NCBI GenBank assembly: GCA_948496895.1
Contig: CAOOJO010000082.1
Coordinates: forward strand, 1 to 9,069
Source of the DNA: an uncultured Acetatifactor sp.
GTDB taxonomy: Bacteria; Bacillota; Clostridia; Lachnospirales; Lachnospiraceae
DNA: 9,069 nucleotides
Reading direction: 5' to 3'
The position numbers were made by a program, and so were the translations under genes. A model generated the notes under the pieces. It ran no database searches, had not been told where the DNA came from, and worked only from the letters and a program-made list of their open reading frames with translations. This document shows, one piece after another, positions 1 through 5,823 of the stretch (its first letter is position 1; every line of letters begins with the position of its first letter).

Positions 1-137
1 TGGTGGCCAACCTCCAGCCCACCCGGTTCGTTGGGGTCAAAAGCGAGGGCATGCTGTTAGCCGGGACGAACAACGCCTGCGGCTGCCAGGTGGTAATCGT
101 GGACGACATCGTGCCGGAGGGGACGAGGATCTGCTGA
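1..137 (+). CDS. C-terminal fragment of a tRNA-binding-domain protein (probably methionyl-tRNA synthetase C-terminus)
   Basis: This is the last 44 codons of a gene that begins before the window, read from base 3 to a TGA at 135-137. The visible residues include VANLQPTRFVGVKSEGMLLAG, the signature of the OB-fold tRNA-binding domain (Trbp111/EMAPII type): a V-NL-P-K/R block followed by G-V-S-GM-LA. In this family the domain forms the dimerising C-terminus of bacterial methionyl-tRNA synthetase, or a small free-standing tRNA-binding protein. Here the chain ends shortly after it with DDIVPEGTRIC, as expected for the C-terminus of either. The synthetase catalytic domain lies outside the window, so I cannot choose between full MetRS (metG) and a free-standing protein. 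The gene is a housekeeping neighbour, separated from lacZ by a terminator-like hairpin and a promoter, so it is unlikely to belong to the sugar genes. Confidence 0.75.
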   Translation, partial: VANLQPTRFVGVKSEGMLLAGTNNACGCQVVIVDDIVPEGTRIC

Positions 138-159
138 TTCAAGTATTTGAAATCGTGGT

Positions 160-198
160 GGAAGGGGCGTTTTCGGACGCCCTTTCCCTATCTGTCCT
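160..198 (+). terminator. Weak hairpin terminator after the tRNA-binding gene
   Basis: Bases 160-170 (GGAAGGGGCGT) pair with 177-187 (ACGCCCTTTCC) in an 11-bp stem with one G-U pair and a six-base loop. The downstream tail is T-containing but interrupted (CTATCTGTCCT), so this is at best an imperfect intrinsic terminator. Its place 23 bases after the TGA supports the reading. Confidence 0.45.
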
Positions 199-243
199 GC
201 ATCTTGCCTGTCTTGCGTCCTGGCGGCGGCTCTTGTAGCTATC

Positions 244-262
244 TTTGAAATAATCTTTCAAA
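244..262. promoter_or_regulatory. Perfect dyad upstream of the lacZ promoter
   Basis: TTTGAAA (244-250) and TTTCAAA (256-262) form a perfect 7-bp inverted repeat around TAATC. The dyad lies in an AT-rich stretch (241-284), centred about 35 bp upstream of the -35 hexamer. That position suits an activator site or UP-element-like DNA better than a repressor block. A related dyad, TTCAA-GTAT-TTGAA, sits at 138-151 just after the upstream gene. The binding protein is unknown; protein binding here is inference. Confidence 0.4.
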
Positions 263-287
263 TTTTTCCACAAAAAAATAAAATCTG

Positions 288-317
288 TTGCCTAATACCA
301 ACCACATCGTTTATAAT
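288..317 (+). promoter_or_regulatory. Sigma-A promoter for lacZ
   Basis: A consensus -10 TATAAT (312-317) is preceded at 18 bp by a -35 TTGCCT (288-293, four of six matches), with AT-rich sequence upstream. Transcription would start near base 324, giving a leader of about 115 nt before the ATG at 439. The predicted start falls at the first copy of the 24-bp direct repeat, which suggests control at initiation. Confidence 0.7.
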
Positions 318-321
318 GGAA

Positions 322-385
322 CTATGATTACAGGGTTCGTGAAGCGGTTCCTGCAGCAGGGCTATGATTACAGGATTCGTGGAAC
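322..385 (+). repeat. 24-bp direct repeat, 40-bp period, at the lacZ transcription start
   Basis: Copy 1 is at 322-345 and copy 2 at 362-385. They match at 21 of 24 positions, sharing CTATGATTACAGG exactly and then TTCGTG. A third partial ATTACA lies at 398-403, within the small inverted repeat GCATT-AC-AATGC (396-407). The copies begin at the predicted +1 and are 40 bp apart, close to four helical turns, so a regulator could occupy both on one face of the DNA. They could instead act in the leader RNA. No known operator consensus is recognised. Confidence 0.6.
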
Positions 386-438
386 ATCCTGCGAAGCATT
401 ACAATGCCATTATGTAGTAGAAAGGTGAGGTAGAAAGT

Positions 439-3400
439 ATGATCGTACCAAAACATTTTGAGGACCTGAACGTGCTGCACGAGAACACCATGCCGGACAG
501 GGCGTATTACATCCCTGCCGCGAAGCGCCATGAGGATCTGGTGGAGCATAGGGAGCAGTCGGAGCGCTTTGCCCTGTTGAACGGGGAATGGGACTTTTGT
601 TACTATGACAGCGTATACGACTTAAAGGAGGAGTTCTACCGGGAGGACTGCGGGCTGAACCCGGACTGGAAGACCATCCCCGTGCCCAGCGTGTGGCAGA
701 TGCACGGATACGACAGGCATCAGTACACCAATGTGAACTATCCCTTCCCCCTGGACCCCCCTTATGTGCCCCATGAGAATCCCTGCGGCACCTACCGCCA
801 TCAGTTCACCTGGCACAAGGACACGGCCGCGCCCAAGACCTTCCTGAACTTCGAGGGCGTGGATTCCTGCTTCTATGTGTGGGTCAACGGACAGTACGTA
901 GGCTACAGCCAGGTGTCCCACGCCACGGCCGAATTCGACGTCACCGCTCTTCTGAGAGAAGGAGAGAACCTGCTGGCCGTGCTGGTGCTGAAATGGTGCG
1001 ACGGCAGCTACCTGGAGGACCAGGACAAGTTCCGCATGAGCGGCATCTTCCGGGACGTGTACCTGCTGAGCCGCCCGGAGCAGTGCGTCTACGATTATTT
1101 CCTGAAGACCAGGCTGGACAGGGAGGCCGGGAAGGCCCAGGTGGACATCGACTTCTCCTATCTGGACAGGGAAATCCCGGTGCGGGTGACCCTAGAGGAC
1201 GCGGACGGAAAAGTCCTGGCCCAGACAGAAGGGGCAGGCCATGTGACCCTGCCCATGGAGGGAATCAGGCTCTGGAGCGCTGAGACCCCTTATCTCTACA
1301 CCGTGGTCATGGAGACGGAGGGAGAGGTCATCACCGAGGAGATGGGCCTGCGCGAGGTGGCGATCAAGGACGGCGTGCTGTACTTCAACGGACAGAACAT
1401 CAAGCTCCACGGCGTGAACCGCCACGACAGCGATCCCGTCACCGGCTTCACCATCAGCCTGGCCCAGATGCACAGGGACATGACGCTGATGAAGGAGCAC
1501 AATGCCAACGGCATCCGCACCAGCCACTATCCCAACGCGCCCCAGTTCTACCAGCTCTGCGACAGGTACGGCTTCTACGTGATGGACGAGGCGGACAACG
1601 AGAGCCACGGGGCGGAGTGCGCCTACGGGCAGGAATATTTTGACAGCAACAAGTGGATTGCCGACAACCCTGACTTCATCCAGTCCACCGTGGACAGGAC
1701 CAAGAAGTGCGTCATGCGGGACAAGAACAGGCCCTGCGTCTTCGCCTGGTCCATGGGCAACGAGGGAGCCTACGGCTGCACCTTCGAGGAGGCCCTGAAG
1801 TGGACTAAGTCCTATGACGACACCCGTGTCACCCATTATGAGAACGCCTACCATGTGCCGGAGGGCAGGGTGACGGATTATTCCAACCTGGACATCCACA
1901 GCCGGATGTATACCGCGCCGGACAGGATAAGGGAATATTTTGACAAGGCCGAGGAGAAGGACAGCGACCACAATTACGCCGCAGCGTCAAAGCGCCCCTT
2001 CTTCCAGTGCGAATACTGCCACGCCATGGGCAACGGCCCGGGGAACCTGGAGGACTATTTCCAGGTATTCCAATCCTATGACGGCGCCTGCGGCGGCATG
2101 GTCTGGGAGTGGTGCGACCACGCCATCTACAAGGGGCGCACCATAGAGGGCAAGGAGATGTACTACTATGGCGGAGACCACGGCGAGTATCCCCATGACA
2201 GCAATTTCTGCATGGACGGCCTGGTGTACCCCGACCGCAGGCCCCACACGGGACTGAAGGAGCACTGGAACGTGTTCCGCCCTGCCAGGGTGGCGGAGTT
2301 CGACGCCGCCACGGGACGGGCGAGGATACATAATTACATGGACTTCCTGAACCTGAAGGATTACTGCACCCTGCGCTGGGAGGTGAGCTGCGACGGCCAG
2401 GCCAAGGCCTGTGGAACCGTGGAGGACGGGGCCCTTCTGGACATCGCGCCCCACGGCGAGGGGGAGATAAAGCTGGACATCCCCGCCGTGACGGAGCCCG
2501 GGAAGAAGTACCTGAAGGTGACCTGGATTCTGAAAGAGGACAATGGCGTGCTGAAGGCAGGCCGGGAGATGGGCTTCGACGAAGTGGAGCTGGACGCGGC
2601 GGATCAGTGCGTCCCCGCCAGGAAGCTTCTGGACATGCCCATGGAGAGCCAGGGCGGCGGGCTTACGGTGCAGGAGGACGACCATTATGTGACAGTGGTG
2701 TCAGAAAAGTTCTGCTATACCTACGATAAATTCACAGGGCTGTTCTCCAGGATGGTGCATGCCAACCAGAACCTGCTGGAGCATCCCATGGAGTACAATA
2801 TCTGGCGGGCCCCCACGGACAATGACAGGAACATCCGCAATGTCTGGCAGGAATGCCACTATGACCGCCCTGCCACAAGGACCTACGGCACCTCCTGCGA
2901 AAGCAAGGAGAAGGACGGAAAGCAGTATGTGGAGATCGGCAGCCAGGTCTCCCTTGCCTCCGCCTACAGGCAGAGGATCGTGGACATCCATGCCGCATGG
3001 CGCGTATGGGCGGACGGCAGCGTGGACGTAAGGCTGGACGTGAAGAAGAACCCCGACCTTCCCAGGCTTCCCAGGTTCGGCGTCCGCATGATGCTGCCCC
3101 AGGACATGCGGCAGGTGGAATACTACGGGTTAGGGCCCATGGAGAGCTACACGGACAAGCGCCGGGCCTCCTACCATGGCAGGTTTGAGGAGACCGTGGA
3201 TTCCCTGTTCGAGGACTACATCCGTCCCCAGGAGAACGGAAGCCACTGGGACGTGAGCTTCGTGGAGCTGTCCAGGGAGGACGTGAAGCTCTCCGTGGCC
3301 GCCGAGAAGCCCTTCTCCTTCAACGCCTCCCGCTATACCCAGGAGGAGCTGACGGAAAAGGCCCACAATTTCGAGCTCGTCCCCAGCGGCCATACCGTGC

Positions 3401-3522
3401 TGTGCATCGACTACACCCAGGACGGCATCGGCTCCAACAGCTGCGGCCCGGAGCCTGAGAAGCAGTACCAGTTCCTGGAGGAGGAGTTCACATTTGCCTT
3501 CGGCATCCGCGTGGAAGGGTAG
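439..3522 (+). CDS. lacZ: GH2 beta-galactosidase, LacZ type
   Basis: This 1027-residue protein has the length and collinear motifs of the large LacZ-type enzymes (E. coli LacZ is 1023). It hydrolyses terminal beta-galactosides, such as lactose, by a retaining mechanism. In order there are a sugar-binding jelly-roll domain (about 40-210, with N98 in YTNVNYP and D196 in EDQDKFRMSGIFRD), an Ig-like domain, a TIM barrel (about 320-610), a second Ig-like domain and the large C-terminal beta-sandwich (from about 750, RAPTDND motif). Metal-site E388 and H390, acid/base E442 (SMGNEG), nucleophile E525 (CEYCHAMGN) and H528 are all present, so it should be active. E. coli W999, which contacts the aglycone, is replaced by C1002 in GIGSNSCGP. 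There is no signal peptide, so it is cytoplasmic. The ATG follows AGGTGAGG (423-430) by 8 bases. The gene appears monocistronic: own promoter, and a terminator 46 bases after the stop. Confidence 0.95.
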   Translation: MIVPKHFEDLNVLHENTMPDRAYYIPAAKRHEDLVEHREQSERFALLNGEWDFCYYDSVYDLKEEFYREDCGLNPDWKTIPVPSVWQMHGYDRHQYTNVNYPFPLDPPYVPHENPCGTYRHQFTWHKDTAAPKTFLNFEGVDSCFYVWVNGQYVGYSQVSHATAEFDVTALLREGENLLAVLVLKWCDGSYLEDQDKFRMSGIFRDVYLLSRPEQCVYDYFLKTRLDREAGKAQVDIDFSYLDREIPVRVTLEDADGKVLAQTEGAGHVTLPMEGIRLWSAETPYLYTVVMETEGEVITEEMGLREVAIKDGVLYFNGQNIKLHGVNRHDSDPVTGFTISLAQMHRDMTLMKEHNANGIRTSHYPNAPQFYQLCDRYGFYVMDEADNESHGAECAYGQEYFDSNKWIADNPDFIQSTVDRTKKCVMRDKNRPCVFAWSMGNEGAYGCTFEEALKWTKSYDDTRVTHYENAYHVPEGRVTDYSNLDIHSRMYTAPDRIREYFDKAEEKDSDHNYAAASKRPFFQCEYCHAMGNGPGNLEDYFQVFQSYDGACGGMVWEWCDHAIYKGRTIEGKEMYYYGGDHGEYPHDSNFCMDGLVYPDRRPHTGLKEHWNVFRPARVAEFDAATGRARIHNYMDFLNLKDYCTLRWEVSCDGQAKACGTVEDGALLDIAPHGEGEIKLDIPAVTEPGKKYLKVTWILKEDNGVLKAGREMGFDEVELDAADQCVPARKLLDMPMESQGGGLTVQEDDHYVTVVSEKFCYTYDKFTGLFSRMVHANQNLLEHPMEYNIWRAPTDNDRNIRNVWQECHYDRPATRTYGTSCESKEKDGKQYVEIGSQVSLASAYRQRIVDIHAAWRVWADGSVDVRLDVKKNPDLPRLPRFGVRMMLPQDMRQVEYYGLGPMESYTDKRRASYHGRFEETVDSLFEDYIRPQENGSHWDVSFVELSREDVKLSVAAEKPFSFNASRYTQEELTEKAHNFELVPSGHTVLCIDYTQDGIGSNSCGPEPEKQYQFLEEEFTFAFGIRVEG

Positions 3523-3567
3523 GCGGAAGGATTCTTTAGACAGACAGGTTACGGAAATACAGAAGGG

Positions 3568-3600
3568 AGACCTGCGGTTTATGGCCGCGGGTCTTCTTTT
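3568..3600 (+). terminator. Intrinsic terminator of lacZ
   Basis: AGACCTGCGG (3568-3577) pairs with CCGCGGGTCT (3585-3594) with one G-U pair and a seven-base loop, followed by TCTTTT and more pyrimidine-rich sequence (CCTCTTTT at 3603-3610). It lies 46 bases after the lacZ stop and separates lacZ from the next promoter. Confidence 0.85.
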
Positions 3601-3624
3601 GGCCTCTTTTATCCGAAAATCCCG

Positions 3625-3652
3625 TTGACAATTCCGCCCGATATGTTAGAAT
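3625..3652 (+). promoter_or_regulatory. Strong extended -10 promoter for the coiled-coil/fucosidase unit
   Basis: A perfect -35 TTGACA (3625-3630) is followed, after a 16-bp spacer, by TAGAAT (3647-3652, five of six). The -10 is preceded by TGT, giving an extended -10 element. Predicted start is near 3659. This is the strongest promoter-like sequence in the window and implies high basal expression unless repressed. Confidence 0.8.
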
Positions 3653-3659
3653 GGTCGTA

Positions 3660-3814
3660 TGGCGGGATGGCTCCCGTGCCAAATCAGTTATCTCTTATAT
3701 CATGACAAGGGCAGATTTGCCTTGTCTCCAAATTTGAGAAAATCTATGCTTTTATCCTCGGGACACAATCGATAAAGGCAGGAGAAGGGAATCCGGCTTT
3801 TCCTGCAGACAAGG
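3660..3814 (+). promoter_or_regulatory. Structured leader upstream of the coiled-coil gene
   Basis: The predicted 5' leader is about 197 nt and can form three hairpins. The first, at the start site, is CGGGA (3663-3667) with TCCCG (3672-3676), extended past a two-base bulge by TGG/CCA. The second is GACAAGG-CA (3704-3713, one bulged G) with TGCCTTGTC (3718-3726). The third is GCAGGAGAAG (3778-3787) with CTTTTCCTGC (3797-3806, one G-U). The second competes with an exact 8-bp alternative pairing: CCTTGTCT (3720-3727) with AGACAAGG (3807-3814). None carries a T-tract, so they are not ordinary terminators. I recognise no known riboswitch class. With the lacZ terminator and the promoter, this accounts for the 3523-3855 gap. 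Confidence 0.4.
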
Positions 3815-3855
3815 GAAGAGACGGAGCGTTTGTATCAGACGAAGGAGGTAGACCT

Positions 3856-4263
3856 ATGATATTGACGGCAGAGGATCTGTTGGCCATATCCCAGATGATG
3901 GACGAGAGGCTGGATAGGAGATTGAAGCCTATTGAGAGCGACATCAAGACCATGAAGGGCGACATAAAGGAAATAAAGAACGAACAGAAGATAATGAAGA
4001 ATGATTTGAGGGCCGTGAAGAATGAAGTGAAGACGGTAAGGGCTGAAGTGAAGACCCTAAAGAATGAATTGCAGCGGGTTAAGCTGTTCCAGGAGAACAT
4101 AATCATGCCGCGCCTGAACGAAATCGAAGCCTGCTATACCAGCACATACGACCGTTACAAAGAGCATGCCGACAGGATGGAAAGGACATACGATGACGTG
4201 GCAGTCTTAAAGCAGGTAGTGACTGGCCACTCGGAAAAGCTCCAGCGGGCAGGCATAGCATGA
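3856..4263 (+). CDS. Small coiled-coil protein with heptad repeats, function unknown
   Basis: This 135-residue protein is almost entirely helical and charged. A short N-terminal part (1-29, MILTAEDLLAISQMMDERLD) leads into six exact heptads (30-71) of the type VKTLKNE, with hydrophobic residues at a and d, a parallel or trimeric coiled-coil pattern. A conserved-looking tail follows (about 72-135), containing ENIIMPRLNEIEACYTSTYDRY and HSEKLQ. From general knowledge, similar short proteins with variable heptad number and this tail occur in many gut Firmicutes, annotated as hypothetical. No signal peptide, membrane segment or catalytic motif is visible. The start is set by AGGAGG (3843-3848), 7 bases before the ATG. 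It is 70 bp upstream of the fucosidase gene with no terminator or clear promoter between, so the two are probably cotranscribed. Its coding sequence is visibly more A-rich than the flanking glycosidases. A scaffold or partner-binding role is only a guess. Confidence 0.8.
   Translation: MILTAEDLLAISQMMDERLDRRLKPIESDIKTMKGDIKEIKNEQKIMKNDLRAVKNEVKTVRAEVKTLKNELQRVKLFQENIIMPRLNEIEACYTSTYDRYKEHADRMERTYDDVAVLKQVVTGHSEKLQRAGIA
3943..4068 (+). repeat. Six tandem 21-bp units encoding heptads
   Basis: Six in-frame 21-bp units encode IKTMKGD, IKEIKNE, QKIMKND, LRAVKNE, VKTVRAE and VKTLKNE. The last three are the most alike in DNA (units starting TTG or GTG and ending GAATGAA or GCTGAA). Such in-frame units can gain or lose copies by slippage or recombination without breaking the frame, so repeat number may differ between strains. 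Confidence 0.75.
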
Positions 4264-4333
4264 GCCCGGAGGCCATGAGGAAAAAAGCAGGATAACCTAC
4301 AAAAGAAGATAAAGAAAGCAAGGAGGCAAGCGT

Positions 4334-5707
4334 ATGATTGATTTTCTGAAGGAGGCGGCGGGAGTGGTTCCGTCAAAGCGGCAGCTGGCGTGGTTCGACA
4401 CGGGCTTCTACGCATTCATGCATTTCGGCGTGAACACCTACACCGACAGGGAGTGGGGAGACGGGACGGAAGACGAGGGCATCTTCAATCCGGAGAAGCT
4501 GGACTGCCGCCAGTGGGCCAGGACAGTGCGGGATGCGGGGATGAAGGGGATGATACTGACAGCCAAGCACCACGACGGGTTCTGCCTGTGGCCCTCCAAG
4601 TACACGGAGCACAGCGTGAAGAATTCCCCCTGCAAAAGGGACGTGGTAGGGGAGGCGGCCCAGGCCTGCAGGGAGATGGGCCTGCGCTTCGGGGTCTATC
4701 TCTCCCCCTGGGACAGGAACAGCGCCTATTACGGCACGCCGCAGTACAATGACTACTATTGCAGCCAGCTGGAGGAGCTGCTCACACAGTACGGTGAGCT
4801 GTTCTGCATCTGGTTCGACGGAGCCTGTGGGGAGGGCCCGGACGGGAAGAAGCAGGAATACGATTTCCCCCGCTACATAGAGCTGGTGAGGAAGCATCAG
4901 CCGGGCGCCGTGATCTTCTATGACAGAGGGCCGGACGTGCGCTGGTGCGGCAACGAGGCCGGCACGGGCAGGTTTTCCGAATGGGCCGTGGTGCCGGGCG
5001 AATTGTGCTACTTTGCCGAGAAGCAGACGGGCCCCGGCCCTATGGCGGCGGAGGGGGATCTGTCCTACCTCTACAATACGGACAGCTTCCTGGGCAGCAT
5101 GGGCAGCATCCTGTATTCCAAGGGGCTGGTCTTCGCTCCCTCGGAGATGGACACCTCCATCCGCCCCGGCTGGTTCTGGCATAAGGAGGAGGAGCCCAAG
5201 TCCCTGGAGAAGCTTTTCCAGATATACCTAAGCTCCGTAGGCGGCAACGCCTGCCTGAACCTGAACATCCCGCCCACCAAAGACGGCCTGCTGGACCAGA
5301 GGGATGTGGAGAGGCTGCGGGAATTCCGGGAGCTGCTGGACAGGGAATTCGGCCATCCCATCCCCGGGAAGGTGGAGAAGCTGGACACCGGCCATCCCAC
5401 CCAGCCGGAATACCTGGTCACATTGGCAGAGCCTGTGTCCCGGGTGAAGTACGTGGAGCTGAAGGAGGACATCGCCAGAGGGCAGAGGGTGGAGAGCTTC
5501 CGTGTGGAAGCGCTGTTCTCCAGCGGCGGCCAGTTCCCCCTCTTCCAGGGAACCGTGATCGGGAACAGGAAAATCTGCGCGCTGACGGACCCCTTCGCGG
5601 AGCAGAACAGGCTCCTGGACGACAGCGGCGAGAAAATCGACAAGCTGCTGGTCAAGATTACGGCCGCCAGGGACGAAGTGTTCCTGAAGGATATTACCAT
5701 CTACTAA
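4334..5707 (+). CDS. GH29 alpha-L-fucosidase, subfamily B-like
   Basis: This 457-residue enzyme removes terminal alpha-L-fucose by a retaining mechanism. The N-terminal barrel (about 15-335) shows the GH29 pattern: FGVNTYTDREWGDG (31-44), TAKHHDGFCLWPS (76-88), and the nucleophile D162 in IWFDGACGEGP. E208 in WCGNEAG, 46 residues on, matches in position the acid/base reported for 1,3/1,4-specific subfamily B enzymes. EMDTSIRPGWFWH (271-283) and NIPPTKDGLLD also fit that subfamily, which prefers alpha-1,3/4 fucose on branched, Lewis-type glycans. A compact beta-sandwich (about 345-457) ends the protein; no extra CBM or sorting motif is present and no signal peptide, so it acts in the cytoplasm on imported oligosaccharides. 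The ATG follows AGGAGG (4321-4326) by 7 bases. It is probably the second gene of a transcript starting near 3659. Family is firm; linkage preference is inferred. Confidence 0.92.
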   Translation: MIDFLKEAAGVVPSKRQLAWFDTGFYAFMHFGVNTYTDREWGDGTEDEGIFNPEKLDCRQWARTVRDAGMKGMILTAKHHDGFCLWPSKYTEHSVKNSPCKRDVVGEAAQACREMGLRFGVYLSPWDRNSAYYGTPQYNDYYCSQLEELLTQYGELFCIWFDGACGEGPDGKKQEYDFPRYIELVRKHQPGAVIFYDRGPDVRWCGNEAGTGRFSEWAVVPGELCYFAEKQTGPGPMAAEGDLSYLYNTDSFLGSMGSILYSKGLVFAPSEMDTSIRPGWFWHKEEEPKSLEKLFQIYLSSVGGNACLNLNIPPTKDGLLDQRDVERLREFRELLDREFGHPIPGKVEKLDTGHPTQPEYLVTLAEPVSRVKYVELKEDIARGQRVESFRVEALFSSGGQFPLFQGTVIGNRKICALTDPFAEQNRLLDDSGEKIDKLLVKITAARDEVFLKDITIY

Positions 5708-5744
5708 ATAAAATCAAGAAAATTTCCTAATTAGGACGATAAAG

Positions 5745-5791
5745 ATCCCCTGCCCGGCAGAAATACATATCCTCCGGACAGGGGATTTTTT
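5745..5791 (+). terminator. Intrinsic terminator after the fucosidase gene, between convergent genes
   Basis: ATCCCCTG (5745-5752) pairs perfectly with CAGGGGAT (5779-5786). After one C/A mismatch the stem continues as CCGG (5754-5757) with CCGG (5774-5777), around a 16-base loop. Six T residues (5786-5791) follow on the plus strand. On the minus strand the same stem is followed only by CTTTAT, so it may also stop the opposing CBM9-like gene, but less efficiently. It is the only terminator candidate I see for that gene. Confidence 0.88.
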
Positions 5792-5823
5792 CGGCAATTT
5801 TCGGAAATATCGCGCTCTCCCGG

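Noticed and set aside
328..549. Minus-strand frame of 73 codons over the lacZ start
   Set aside because: It overlaps the promoter leader and the first codons of lacZ, shows no domain, and its tail is produced by the direct repeat rather than by coding constraint.
1192..1971. Open frame of 259 codons on the minus strand inside lacZ
   Set aside because: It is fully covered by the catalytic barrel of lacZ, has Val/His/Gly-rich composition and no domain; the same applies to the minus-strand frames at 1987-2685 and 4373-5182.
3704..3726. Hairpin as an intrinsic terminator or attenuator
   Set aside because: The stem is sound but is followed by TCCAAATTTGAG with no T-tract, so termination there is not supported; kept only as part of the leader structure.
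3943..4068. Tandem 21-bp units as a CRISPR-like or intergenic repeat array
   Set aside because: The units are contiguous without spacers, lie in frame inside a gene with a good ribosome binding site, and encode coiled-coil heptads.
4264..4333. Separate promoter for the fucosidase gene in the 70-bp gap
   Set aside because: GATAAC- and GATAAA-like sequences occur but no paired -35 at proper spacing, and there is no terminator in the gap; cotranscription is the simpler reading.
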